Below are positions 35,301-47,298 of a DNA stretch of 64,000 bases, in pieces. The position numbers and the translations under genes were made by a program. This DNA is from Siniperca chuatsi. Lineage: Eukaryota; Chordata; Actinopteri; Centrarchiformes; Sinipercidae. Position 1 is the first letter of the stretch. The number at the start of each line of letters is the position of its first letter. Where the stretch lies: positions 17,163,501 to 17,227,500 of the forward strand of contig NC_058047.1 of assembly GCF_020085105.1 (NCBI RefSeq). Reading direction: 5' to 3'. The notes below the pieces were generated by a model. The model did no database searches. It saw nothing but the letters and a program-made list of their open reading frames with translations, and was not told the origin of the DNA.

Positions 35301-38300
35301 TGATTGGGTTTTTCAGGTCACATCTGTTTGCTTGGTTATGCTAGTGTCTCTTATTTCATAATTTAGGGAGAAAATATCATTATATTCATATTCACATTAC
35401 TTTATCAGTTGACCTCAGCTAGCCTCAGAAAGGAGACATAAGATGCTCCGTCAGGTTTCAGAATTGAAGCTTTAATTTAATAGCCTACATATCTTCATAT
35501 GCTTCACTTAGGCAGCCCTGTGTTAAAACAGTGCAGGGTGGCTGCATTGGTGGGGGCCTGTTGTTGAAGGTACCATTGAGACCATAAAATACGATCCAGG
35601 AAGTCCAGTTTGCGCCAGTTTAATGTGTTTAAAGGCTTATCAGACACCCAAACACTGCACAACAGTTTGTAATACACAAGATTTTACAACTCTGGAAAAT
35701 GATCACGGCGGCAACTATTTTATTATTGTTGCGACGATAGAAAGGTAAACAATAGAAACACTCCATCCTCGCTACTAAGTAATCCACCAGGAATGTGCAC
35801 TTGCATGTTTTTGATTGGCTACCACAGCACCTTGCCAGATGAAGGCACTTTGTGTTGCAGCTAAATTTTTGCCGGACGATCCTGTCCCAGACTGTCTCCA
35901 TTCAAATGAATAAGAAGTAGCAGAGGCAGATATCCTGACTGTTAGTCCCTAGTACGGGTCAAGCTCCAAAAACACTGGATCCTACATTTTGCAACTTTAT
36001 CTCAATAGCATCTTTTGTTATCTTTCATGCCCACATCTTTCAAACGCCAGTTTTCTGTTAAGAATTCAAATCTGAGATGACCCTTTGGAAAGCTCCCTCG
36101 AGAGCCACAGAATAAAGTAAAGAGTAAACTGACTGCGAAGTGTAAAATCAGTGGCGCATCCCATTAAAGAAAAAAAATCTTGTAGACTAAAATTGCTGCT
36201 TATTTTAACATTGTCAAGTTATGATCAGTGATAAAGGTAATTATTGCTTAAATCAAGAGTGGCATTATTCAGTAGTCAGTAAATGGCTATAGCTTTAGTG
36301 GGATGCTCCTACCAAGATGTAGCTGTATGTAAGCATAGTAGGACAGAGTCATCTGAGTTACTTATCTTTTATACATTTAAAAAATATTTTTACCATAAAA
36401 TCCTTTTTGTTTTGTCACTGTCACGTCAGCTGTAGTGATGTTTGTATGCTCACATGACACAGCCAATCACAACCAGTCAACAGAAATATGTTGTTTTTAG
36501 TTACAAATAAATATAAGGCAGATATTTGCCTTCTATATTTACACCAGCTCTTAAATCAAAGTCTTCAAAGTATTCATAATGTATGTCAAGTTAAGCATGA
36601 ACATGTAACCCTTCCTCAACCCTTCCTTGTCGCTTGTAACTTACAAACCCTGTCTACTACCATTCAGCCAAAAAGCAGGCAGATCAGAAAGGGGGTGGGT
36701 AGTAAACACAATGTTGTGTGGTAAATGTTTAGTAGAGGGTGCAGATAGGTTTCTTTCCTGCTAAGGCCTGTCTGATCTCCAGCTGCATTCATTTAAGTGT
36801 ATGGTGCTTAGTGTCAATTGGTTATCTCGGGAGTGTGGATATACAGTTTGTTAATGAAGGAGCTCTCTAAATGGCATTAGAGTGGACTTAGCCCAATCCA
36901 TGACCTGGCTGTTGGATCCTTTCAGTTGCCTGATATAAAGGTTTGGCATGCTGTAGGAGGAGGAGAAGAAGAAGGGAGTCAGTGGGCTGAAATGTGGTCT
37001 CAGGAAGGGAGAGAAGGAACTAGTACCCATACCACAAGAAACTATAGTGAGTGTATAAGAATGCACAAGGATAGTGGGAGGAAGGGAGGGAAGAAAGGCG
37101 CACAGTTGTAGACCGCAAGTTGAGTTGAGTGAATAGAAAGTTGTGTTTAGAGAGGAGGAAGACACTTAGAGACGTAGGCAGTACACAAGATAGAGAAACT
37201 GTAGAGAAAATGTATGTGTACCTATTTTCCCCTGAATTTATGTAAAATGTTTGCTACTGTTTATGTGGATATAAAGGGGGGTCACACAAGATAGAACAGA
37301 TAAGACTGTGTAGATTGATCTGTCTTACCATTTCGTGAAAAGCTTTTTTTTTTCTCTGATCATGTACGGCATTCTGTTTTTACAGGAAATGAAAGCACGC
37401 TAGCTCTGCTTTGATGTTCCTGCCGTTTTGATTTTTAAAAACTGAAAGGATTTAACAATAAATTTGTCGTTGGGGAAACAACTTTTTATTTAGGGCTGCA
37501 TCTAACAATTATTTTCACCATCTATTCTGCAGATAATTTTCTCAATTACTGGTTTTCTCTATGAAATGTCAGAAAGTAGTTTAAAATGTCCATCACAATT
37601 TCCCAGAGCTGAGAATGGCATTTTCAGACGTCTTGTTTTGTCTGTCAAATGGTCCAGAACCCGAAGATATTCAGTTAACTGTCATATAAATCAGCAAATC
37701 CTCACATTTCAGCTGCTGGAACTAACAAATGTTTGCTATTTTTGCTTGAACAATGTAGTGACAATTAAAATAATTGCTGATTAATTTTCTGTCTAAATGT
37801 TTTAGCTCAATGTTTATTATTTCATTTTTTTGTGTTACAAGTATGATGTGTTTGTTATATGCCATTATTTCAGTTTTGTGCGATTGTTTAAGAATCTTAA
37901 TTTTAATACTTAAGCTGGACTTGATATTGGCAGCAAAGTTTCAGGCAGATACTCACATGGCCAATTAGTCATCCTGTTCATCCTGTTCGGGATAATACAA
38001 TCGAACAATATATACTTACAGCGTAATATACAGTATAGGTTTGTTGTGTGGTAATATTATGACTTTTTTTGTTTGTTGGACTTATTACGATCTGATACAG
38101 AAACCCCCTTAGTCACTTTGATTTGATGTTACTTTCATTGCACTTTAAACTTCTACTCATGTGGTTTTGTGAGCCAATATGTAAAACATTGCTGACAGAC
38201 ATAATGAAAGACTCTCGACTCACTTTTCACATTCAGGCAGATTCTTGTTGACCAAAGTGTAGAGGGACAGGGAGGGTTTGAAGTTTGGTGCAGGCCAGCG

Positions 38301-40522
38301 TCAACTTTCCACACATTTAGAAGTGGAATTTAGGCTGGATCTTTTTATAGAAGAATTGTTTTGAGGAGAAAGGAAAGCTGAAAGATTAGCGAGATGTCCC
38401 TGCTATGAGCGGTCTATAGTGGCTTCACAGTTATGTTAATGGTTGACTCCCAAGAGAGACGTTCAGAGAGAGCTTTACCAGAGCTTATTTTTCGTTACAC
38501 TTTTAACTGTAGACTTCTGTCCTGTGGTGATTAAATCAAAGTCAAGTGAAATTGTTTTATTAATCCTGTTTCAGAAATCAGGTCTGTGTGACACCAACAC
38601 TGAAACTACACAGCTCTCTGCTGCAGCAGCTGTCTGGACAAGGCCAGGGGAAACACTACCACCTACTGCCTGCGATCATAATCCTACAGCATGGCTAGAA
38701 ATATTGTTGGCTTGAAATGAATCATTGATTACATCAGTGATTGTCAATAGTTAGTGTGAGCATTTCAGTTCTGTAGGCCTTCTTTATGAGAGGGATAATT
38801 ACATATTAAAACAAAGAATGTGTTGGATTCTGAAACTTTTACAGTCAACTCAATACTTTCATTGTGTAGTGAGCCAAAGTGAAATCCACCCTTCAGGGTG
38901 AGGGATTTACATACTAATGCTTACCAGTATTATATTAGCAGGTGGTACCATTATTCTGGCTCTCAGCGTTAAAACAAACGCCTATGTCTCAGTTCATAGA
39001 ACGTGTTTGTGCCATAATGAAAAAGAAAGTTTCATAAGCTTGTGGTTCATCTGCTAGACCCTGCTTGACTTCCACCGAAAGTGATATCAAGAACATCTTC
39101 TGCTTTTGTTAGAATAACTTCTCACAATGGTAGAATTAAGGGTGGAGAAAACAGTCTTATGAAACAAGAATATTAGTCTGCAGGGTCCTCTCAGCATATA
39201 TCCTGCCACAAACCAGACCTCCAACCACCTCTGAAAACCAACTCTTTTTTTCTGTGTATTTCTCTGTAAATCCGACCCCTGTGATTACTTTTTTTTAATG
39301 GTCTCCCCACTTTTTTTTTTTTTTTTTTTTTTTGCAGGAGCAGATACATGTGCCTGTCTACCACCCAACACCCAGCCAAGCCCGACTGGCCACTCAGCTG
39401 ACAGAGGAGGAGCAGGTTCGCATCGCCCAGCGGATCGGACTCATCCAGCACCTCCCGAAGGGCGTTTACGACCCAGGGCGGGATGGCTCTGAGAAGAAGA
39501 TCAGAGAGTGAGTAAAAACCCTGGGTGGTCAGACTCAGCAGCGGAAGTTACCCTTTTTTTAGAGCAGCAGGCTAACACAGTGAGGACAGACACGGCTTCA
39601 CCGCAGTAATCTGTGTTTAGGTAGGGTTTTTGTAGGTCTTTAAAGATGCTTTAAAGAGAATTATCTAAATTCACAGTCTGAAAACAGGATTAAAATGTAA
39701 TCATTGACATAGTATCTGAAATTATTTCTTTTTTTAGTAGTCAGAAAATGTAACCACACAACCACCTGTGAATTTTAACAAATTAAACTCTACACACAAC
39801 TTGCTGTTGTCACATATGAATAAATTCGATTGATGTCGTGTGAGAACTTACTTGGTCATTATTAGTGTGCATGCACTGCTGTAATACAGAGATGGGTGGT
39901 TATACATACTTAATATTTTTATGAGATTATTATCCCATATTCTGGCGTGTTAAAGTAATGTAAAAGTAGTGCATGTACGCATTATATAATCTATAACATG
40001 TTGCATAGTATAATACATTTACAACATGTTAAAAGTTTGTTTGCAAATGGTAAAGGTTAAAACCAGTGGAGTTATACCTTTTCCTATCATTAAATGCCTA
40101 TGAAGAGTTTAAACTCACTTATGTACTGTATTTGGATTTTTCACTGTCCTTCTTCACATTTTAAATTGATTCATGGACTGCAAGTAATTTAAGTAAATGC
40201 AGTGTCAAGTAAAATTACAAAATAATGTTTGTACTTTTTATTTAACTGCCAGTATTTTCTGCATTTTTGCGCTGTCCATATCCAATCCCTAACAAAGTAA
40301 AATATTGAGTTGATTGGAAATAGTGAGTGTCTGTCTGTGTTCACCTACACAGGTGCGTCATCTGTATGATGGACTTTGTGTATGGGGACCCCATCCGGTT
40401 CCTGCCCTGCATGCACATCTACCACATGGACTGTATAGACGACTGGCTGATGAGATCCTTCACCTGCCCCTCCTGCATGGAGCCTGTGGACGCCGCTCTG
40501 CTTTCCTCCTACGAGACCAACT

Positions 40523-40524
<2 letters not shown>
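27242..40524 (+). CDS. rnf11: RING finger protein 11 (spliced, 154 aa)
   Basis: Coding exons: 27242-27364, 39338-39507 and 40353-40524 (TGA), totalling 465 nt. The product matches human RNF11 in length and almost every residue I recall. Gly2 and Cys4 in MGNCLKSP are the myristoylation and palmitoylation sites that place the protein on endosomal membranes. PPPY at 37-40 is the PY motif bound by WW domains of NEDD4-family ligases such as ITCH. The RING-H2 finger has ligands Cys99, Cys102, Cys117, His119, His122, Cys125, Cys136 and Cys139. RNF11 works as an E3 ligase/adaptor, including in the A20 complex that restrains NF-kB signalling. Intron 1 is 12 kb; its acceptor is preceded by a pure T tract of 23 bases. 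The ATG has G at -3 and +4. The gene could be either teleost co-orthologue (rnf11a or rnf11b); the sequence alone does not decide. Confidence 0.97.
28361..28507. repeat. Inverted repeat, 36-bp arms, 75-bp loop
   Basis: Arms at 28361-28396 and 28472-28507 pair with about three mismatches; the core is ctcatgtattagcatacatt and its complement. It lies in rnf11 intron 1, and the RNA would fold into a long hairpin. No target duplication is obvious, so it may be a small foldback MITE. Confidence 0.8.
30771..30819. repeat. (GGAT)12 tetranucleotide repeat
   Basis: Twelve units with a single base change near the 3' end (ggatgggtggat). Lies in rnf11 intron 1. Confidence 0.95.
31018..31054. repeat. (GT)18 microsatellite
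   Basis: Uninterrupted GT run in rnf11 intron 1. Confidence 0.95.
31169..31218. repeat. (GT)n(GC)n microsatellite
   Basis: About 21 GT units ending in gcgcgcgc; alternating purine-pyrimidine throughout. It lies 115 bases after another GT run. Lies in rnf11 intron 1. Confidence 0.95.
32253..32297. repeat. (AT)22 microsatellite
   Basis: Uninterrupted AT run, directly followed by the fragment at 32300-32395. Confidence 0.95.
32300..32395. repeat. Fragment of a dispersed repeat ('atatcgtgatattatcg')
   Basis: The sequence 'atatcgtgatattatcgtcc' followed by 'accactac' resembles the end of a common fish hAT-like MITE. The other end is not visible; the AT microsatellite may have grown inside it. 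Confidence 0.4.
33691..33731. repeat. Perfect hairpin, 14-bp arms, 13-base loop
   Basis: AAGACATTACAAAT at 33691-33704 is exactly complementary to ATTTGTAATGTCTT at 33718-33731. It lies in rnf11 intron 1. Confidence 0.85.
37491..37810 (+). mobile_element. hAT-type MITE, 320 bp, near-perfect 8-bp TSD
   Basis: Starts TAGGGCTGCATCTAAC and ends in a decayed end ttttagctcaa. Flanking octamers TTTTTATT (37483-37490) and TGTTTATT (37811-37818) match at 7 of 8. Inner words 'tcacaatttcccagagct', 'aagatattcagttaactg' and 'gcaaatcctcacattt' are those of a widespread teleost hAT MITE. The short copy at 6055-6324 shares its ends in inverse orientation. Lies in rnf11 intron 1. Confidence 0.8.

Positions 40525-40579
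<55 letters not shown>
40524..40579. repeat. (AC)28 microsatellite starting inside the rnf11 stop codon
   Basis: The last base of the TGA stop is the first base of the run. The repeat is therefore the very start of the 3' UTR. Confidence 0.97.
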
Positions 40580-40581
<2 letters not shown>

Positions 40582-40738
40582 CCACAGACACCTGTGGACC
40601 AGACTGGACAAACACACACACACACACATACAATATGCACACAAATGGGAATACATACAACTTCCATCTTGCTAACCTGCATCCTGGATTAGTAAAGTGG
40701 TGATTTAATGCAGTGATGATGTAAAAGATTTAAGATGA

Positions 40739-40742
<4 letters not shown>

Positions 40743-40806
<64 letters not shown>
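40743..40806. repeat. (TG)32 microsatellite in the rnf11 3' UTR
   Basis: Uninterrupted TG run 163 bases after the (AC)28 run on the same strand; the two are complementary. A further short (CA)8 lies at about 40612-40628. Confidence 0.97.
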
Positions 40807-40808
<2 letters not shown>

Positions 40809-41783
40809 GTGTGAAGATGCATGTGTGTATGTGTGTGCCGCACAAGTTCCTCAGTTGACCTGCTGGACAGGATTGGAGGAATGAACAGTGTTGCTGTTAA
40901 GGACGAGCAGGAAGGAGCTGGATTGAAGAAAGGAGTAAAAGACAGGCGCTAACAATGGGGGATGTGAGGATACAAGTGTAAAGGGAAGTCAAGAGGAATG
41001 GATGATTGTTAACTGGTATGATTAAGAAACCTTGATGATTAAGATCCGCTTTTATATACGTGAATACACACAAGCGTGCCCAGTCACGCACTTACTTCAT
41101 TTACTCCCTATCATTGAAATGAACTGCAACAGAATGCAGGAGGAGGACAGAAGGACGTCTGACCACCATCATCAGGCTGCAGATTGTGTTTGTGTTTGTC
41201 TGCTAAAGCCTGATTACTATAATATCATACTGCGAGACAAAGGGAAAGAAACGCCCTTCAGGACATCTGCCAGATGCTTTGATGCGTCTCCCACACAGAG
41301 TCGTATTGCAGAGTCATATCTGCTACAGATGCAGATATGTGATTTAAAGACTGCTAGAGATGGACATCGGACTTAATACTACGAACATCAGATGTATTCT
41401 GCAGACATACCACAGGCCTCCACTTGTCCACAGCACACAGCCCTTGAGTTGTCTGTATAGATCTTTTATGAGAAAAATAAGATCGGTTGGTGGATTGATT
41501 AACTGTCCTGTGGTTTTGTGAAATCTGTTGTGTTTGATTTGTCAGTCAGCATAAGGGCTTTGTTGAACCAGTGTTTACCAACAACACAGATATGGCAAAT
41601 GAAAATACAGTATGTGCTTTAGTCACTAATGTGATGGATAGCTGGTAGACTGTTGCTGTCAAGCTGTTGACTCTGCATGACTTTCTCAGTCACAGTGAGA
41701 TCTCAGATTATTGGCCAAAGCACAAGCAGCACCAGTTAACAAACCATTAAGACGGTGTAGTCATTCGTCCAGGAGTGTTCTAT

Positions 41784-41866
41784 CGCAGAAAAGGTTTCAG
41801 TCGTAGTCATCAAAACAGTCGAAACAAAACAGCGTCCAGATGACTACGACTGAAACCTTTTCTACG
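41784..41866. mobile_element. Short foldback element, 28-bp arms, 27-base loop
   Basis: Arms 41784-41811 and 41839-41866 are complementary with one mismatch (core ggtttcagtcgtagtcatc). Probably a miniature foldback transposon; if the distal rnf11 poly(A) site is used it is transcribed in the 3' UTR. Confidence 0.75.
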
Positions 41867-42715
41867 ATTAACAAACCATTGATACAAATCAGAGATATTT
41901 GCACTTAATCAGACTTGTGACAATAGTTGACCATATGCATTCAGTGATAATGTCAAAGTGAAGTACGTTATTGACTTTTCCTACATTCTCATTACCATTG
42001 CAATGATTTGCAATGAAAGCCACTGTCTCTGTGGCCCAGGAGTGGAAACATAATTTATTACCGGTGACAATAACCAAACTACTGAATTAATCCCAAATTT
42101 GGTGCCCGTTAGTGTCCAAATCATGTAATTCTAAGGACAAGTCAAGGACAGAATAAAAAACATACACAAGGTTGGGCTCATTTAATGTCTTTACATACTG
42201 TATGTAAGGTATCACTTCATTCAGCATCCTATTTTGTGGATAACATGCTCATAAAACCAGTACTAAAGCAAACACTCACAAGGGAAACAGTTAACGCTGG
42301 CAGGTGCCGCCATCAGGATCCTGGTGAATATGACTGAGGACGCTTATTAACCTGATGTGGTCAGAATCCGCCATTATACAATGCTGACTGTGTTCTCAGT
42401 TAGGAAAGGAGGAGGAAGGAAGTTTAGGAAGTTTCTTCACATCAAGTTCAGGCCTCAATCTAAATGATCTCGCCACATTTTAAAATGTCTACCACCCAAG
42501 TCTCCCAGTTTACTGTTAAAGCACAAAGAAATACAATTGTTCAGTTATATTTTCCTTCTCCCTGCTAACTTTGGCCTGTAGGTGAGTCGGTAAGGCTTTG
42601 AATTATGCAGGAGATGGTAAATCATTTGAGCTCCCCCTGCATAGCGGGCATGATACAGATCCAATACAGTTTGAAAACTTGCCTTTAGTGATCTGTGTTT
42701 GTGTGTTTGTAACCG

Positions 42716-42741
42716 CGTGTGTGTGTGTGTGTGTGTGTGTT
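42716..42741. repeat. (GT)13 microsatellite
   Basis: Uninterrupted GT run downstream of rnf11. Confidence 0.93.
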
Positions 42742-43100
42742 TGTACTAGCCTTTATGGCCTGTGTGTATGTTGGAGAAAGATTGGGGGGGGGTGTTGGCA
42801 GTCAGCACCTTAGTTTTTGCACAGTACTTTAATCTACGTAACTCTATGTTGTACATTGTCCTCCATCAGTAAGGTGGAGCCTCATGGCCTTAGGTTACAC
42901 GTGACTGAGGGTTGGTATCAGCTGCTAAAATGTGGAGCAGAGTCCAGTTAACTTCAAGAAACAAAAAGTGGGGGGGTTATGATGCACAGACAGTTTAGAC
43001 TGTAAATGCTGCTGCTGAGCTGTCATTGTACATGTCATGTAAAGGGTTCAAATGGGGTGTCAAGAAAATTGTCCACCTACATTGTCACAAAACTAATAAA

Positions 43101-44058
43101 TACATTGTCAGTGTATTGTGATGTTTGGATTGGATTCCTGTCACATCAACTGGCTCTCTTCCCAAGGTTTCCTGGAACATTACACAGCTAGTTTCCACTG
43201 CTTTCATCTGAGCTCTGCAACAGTCCTGCAGTACAGCAGATGACAGTTTAAGAGACAAAGACATTTTTTGCAGAGTTTTGATCTCAGTCTGGACCTAATC
43301 AAGGCTGGGTGGGACTGGCAGTGTATGGGAATGTGATGACAAAGTTAAACCATGCTGTTGTGTATGTGTTTGTATCTGCCATCGTGCCTCAGAAAATATT
43401 CTAAGATCAGTTTCACTAGAAATACAATCCACACACATAACCTGATTCATGCGAAGACTGACTCAGTGTGGCACTTTGTGGAGCTGCTTCCTTGACACTG
43501 TGGAAGGCTAATTTATGAGATGTTTGAGCACTTGTAACTGAATACATTTCCCATAATGTGCTAACAGTTCTGAGTGAAAATTTGCTCACATCCCTGTACA
43601 ATGACTCATGGGTGTCAACACTGATGGTCTGACATTCTAACAATGAAACAGCTGCACAAAACCTTGCTTAATCACAGGGCAGATAGAGCTTTGGCTCTGA
43701 CTTTGAATCTCGGGACAGACTTATTTATTTTAAATATTCGAACTCACAGGAATGATATAACGTGAGTGCAGTTTTAGGGTGAATTTTCTGATTTAAATAT
43801 AGGATTGAACATCAAGGTTTGCTCATATGTGAAGGGGGTATGTATGTTGTATGTTTGTGTATGTTCTTAGACCTTTCCTTGTTTGTAAGCATAAATATGC
43901 ATATGTTATGTAGCCTACTTCAGGCAAATAATAAATAGACATTGCAACAGAACTGCCAGTGGGTGTGATTTATTTCCTCTGTGGCTCTGTGGACACTAGA
44001 AAGGGAAGAATGTAGTTAATTTTTTTTTTTTTTTTTTTGGTTCCACAAATAGACATGA
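43101..44058. other. Intergenic stretch without a recognised gene
   Basis: No open frame here has a domain or consistent splice sites. It holds a possible distal rnf11 poly(A) signal at 43930-43935 and a T tract at about 44021-44038. Confidence 0.4.
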
Positions 44059-44208
44059 CCCTTTCAGACACAACACCATGTGCGCAGCGCACTCTGCGCG
44101 CAAACTTCAGTCTAGTTGAACTTAGGAAAGCCGTCGTTGCGCGGCGCAAGCCATTGGAAATGGGTTTCAGAGCGCAGTGGTGCAGTTGTCGCGTTGTGTC
44201 TGAAAGGG
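44059..44208. mobile_element. MITE, 150 bp, perfect 16-bp terminal inverted repeats
   Basis: CCCTTTCAGACACAAC (44059-44074) is exactly complementary to GTTGTGTCTGAAAGGG (44193-44208). The interior is unusually CpG-rich (tgcgcagcgcactctgcgcg, gttgcgcggcgc) compared with its AT-rich surroundings. No target duplication is clear, so the superfamily is not assigned. Confidence 0.75.
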
Positions 44209-45975
44209 CCTTTACAACTGACACAAGTTGTTCTGGACTCTGTAAATACCAAATAAATATGTTATGTATCTATGACTACATGGGAAAAAACTCTCACAAT
44301 GCAAATGAAACTCTTGTAGAGATTCATGTACATTATTGGACATTGTAATACATTTTGTTTTAAGCAGCGTTTGGTTAATGTTCGTTATCCATATCACAAA
44401 AGCTTCAAGGCGATGTGTCTAATTTGTAGTTTCTTCAAGAAGTTACTTCATTCTACTCATTCCTCTCCTGATCACTTTACTATTGTTTACAAAATGCAGA
44501 TACTTTGGCAACGCATGCAAAATTACCTGCCTCACTTCTCCCCTTTTGATTCTTTGATCATATTTAGGCTACATGACTTTACTATATCAGGCCATGTTTC
44601 TTAGGAAAATAATCTTTGGTAAATCTTTAGATTACGGCCTGCAATGTAAAGCGTATTTCTTCTCAGTTTACCGCGTAATTGTTTGTAGCCTACGAACGGT
44701 GTAGCAGTACAAAAGCATATCGACACGATCGACATAGGCCCACGACTAGGTACAAGGGAACTCGATTTGAAGTTATGGAATAATGAAGTCTGGGAACTTT
44801 AAAAATAATTTATACTGTAGATGTTTTTTATCTAACGGGTACCTATAATAAAATTAGGGAGTATGACACTGAGCAGCAAAACGGACGTTTGGAGGAAGAT
44901 GGAATAGGCTGTTTCAAAATGAGGTACGATAACTGCATAGTTCCTAAATAACTACGGGGTACATTTCTGTGTTTACATTGGAAACAAACAGAGTAGGCCT
45001 GTAGCTTATATATTACTGTGTATGGTGTAAAGTAGTAGGCCTACTTACAGTATGGGGAACTTAAAGGGGACTTCAGCAGCCGGAGGTGGTTCAGGTTCAT
45101 GTGGACTGACACTGTTGTTACACAGGGTGCTGTCCATTGCTGTTACGGAGTAGCAGAGGTCTACGGGAACCTTTTTATGATGAGGTAGACGATGTTGTGT
45201 AAGCGTGAACAGTGAAGGATACGAACACTACATTCACTGAAAAACTTTATTGAGATGAAAATATGATACGATATGGGTAATTTCATAACACAGCACGTCT
45301 CTTCTAACGGTAAACTATCTTCCAACAATCTCAACCTGCATCCACAGCTGAGCAGACCTAATACCATAACCACATCTTTCAATACAAAACATCTCTTATA
45401 GTGTCCCTGGACAACAGCTCAATAGAAAGACAGTCTCAGCTGCCACTAACAACACTCACTTCATGGTGTGCGGCTCTCAAGGATGGTCACGCTCACGTAA
45501 ACCGTATTATTAGAATATGTAGTTGGTTAAAAAATACATAGGCTATGGTATAAAATTCCGACATTGTTCCCTTATTCCCTAACTGCACATCTCGTTCCCT
45601 TCTACCTACTTGTAGGCTGTGTATCAGTAGCCTATGTAGGATAAATCTCTATGGCTGGTCTACACCCAGTCTTACAAATAAATAGGCTACTTTGAAAGTC
45701 AAATGAAGTTATTTATATAGTTTCCTTCTGCTCTTCTTCACCTGTGCCTAAGAGGCCTAAGAGCTCATAAGTGGACCAGGTGTATTAGCACAGTGTATAA
45801 AAAGCTCTCTACGAATATACCCCCACGTGTTTGAACAACATGACGCATACAAATCTCTGGTTTAATATAGGCTATTCGGAGAGGAGAAGTGTGACAAACT
45901 AATCTTATAACAAAGTAAGTAGCCTAGCTAAAACAACACCCAGCGGCGTCTTCTTGCTCAGTATCACCCAGTTTT
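44209..45975. other. Intergenic stretch without a recognised gene
   Basis: AT-rich and rich in 'taggcctac/gtagcctac' words. No supported coding exon, RNA gene or element was found. Confidence 0.4.
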
Positions 45976-46960
45976 GGCAGCAGAAGGACGGTTAGCTCTC
46001 CTCCCAGCTCCCGCTCGACTTAGGGATCATCAATACACTGTTTAAATGACACAATACGATGTTCTTTGCAATACCTTCATGCTGACTTGATTATATTGGT
46101 GAAAATTTTGATTAAAAAATTATACTAAATTGTTCTCATGTAACACACTTATTTTGATAGCTAATGTGCAATAAAATTATTTTACATAAATATTTTAACA
46201 GAAAATAATGGCAGTTCCTTTCCATCTAATGTGACCCAGTGACTCCAAATCAATACCAAAACGTATTATTACACTGGCCAAATAGGACTCACCTCTTCAT
46301 AATAGATTTTAGAGCTTCTTCTATTTTACAGATGTATTTTTATAGAACATTCATGATTTTTTTCCCAATAGCCTCCATGTGATGTGACCCAGTGACTCCA
46401 AATCAATATCAAAATGTATTGTAAAGAGGTGTGTTGTATTTGGCCAGTGTACTAATAATTTCTGGCATTAATTTGGATTCACTGGTCACATTACATGGAA
46501 GCTATTATTAAAATTATTACCATTATTTTCTATGAAAATATTTATGTAAAATAAATGAATTACACATTAGCAATCAAAGTAAGTGTACTATATGAGACAG
46601 ATTTAGTTTGTCCTATACCTTCATGCTGACTTGCCTGTATTAGTGAATATTTTGAATAAAAAATTGTTCCCATACAACACACTTATTGTGATAGCTAATG
46701 TGTAATTAATTTATTTGACATAAATATTTTAATAGAAAATAATGGAAGTTTCTTCAGTAACTTCCATCTAATGTGACCCAGTGACATCAAATCAATACCA
46801 AAAATTATTACTACACTGGCCAAATAGGACTCACCTCTTCGTATTGGATTTTAGTGCTTCAGCATCATCGGTCTGCATGAAAGCAGCTATTGAAAAAAAC
46901 ATTGGTACTGTGTCATTTGAGCAGCTAGGGCAGAGAGGAGAGCTAACAGTCCTACTGCCT
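45976..46960. mobile_element. Foldback-type DNA transposon, about 985 bp
   Basis: The outer ends are inverted copies: GTTAGCTCTCCTC at 45991-46003 and its complement at 46935-46947, with flanking similarity (aaatgacacaatac versus the complement of gtactgtgtcattt). Inside, a unit of about 250 bp occurs three times: direct at about 46062-46322, inverted at about 46400-46600, and direct again at about 46616-46862. Shared words include gtgacccagtgac, tacactggccaaata and gctaatgtg. There is no transposase frame. Exact ends and target duplication are not resolved. Confidence 0.7.
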
Positions 46961-47298
46961 CCTCCTCCAACTTCACCGCGGGGCTTTACACGGCGGAGCT
47001 TAAATAGTTGGTGATAAAAATGATCTTAATAGTTTAATATTTGAACAGAGGACCAAAGGATAAGACTCCCCCTCACTCTAAACCTGTTCCAAAGATTTTA
47101 CCTTTAGCGCACAATGAACCTATATGAAGATTAAATGACACTTAGCCTAAAACAGTCGGCAGCGAAAAGAAAAGTTTATATTAACATAGTGTCAGCGATA
47201 TGCTAACAATGACCTGTATGTGTGTATATTAAAGATACGAGTCACCCCGTATTAAGTGCTGCAGCTTCTTAGACTGTGCTGGCGTCGCCATGACATGT

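Larger units (their letters stand above)
40525..43100 (+). other. rnf11 3' UTR (approximate extent)
   Basis: Candidate AATAAA signals occur at 42152-42157, 43095-43100 and 43930-43935. The one at 43095 is followed by a GT-rich stretch (gtcagtgtattgtgatg), a good cleavage context. RNF11 genes in other vertebrates have long 3' UTRs, which fits. Which signal is used cannot be told from sequence. Confidence 0.35.

Noticed and set aside
35629-35901. 90-codon minus-strand frame (Cys-rich)
   Set aside because: Checked for reverse transcriptase and zinc-finger motifs; spacing of cysteines is irregular and no catalytic motif is present.
40314-40703. 129-codon frame over the last rnf11 exon
   Set aside because: Wrong frame across the RING exon plus translated (CA)n; the true frame ends at 40524.
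42580-42660. tRNA/SINE-like words (cctgtaggtgagtcggt)
   Set aside because: No B-box and no match to the SINE copies at 14265 or 52798.
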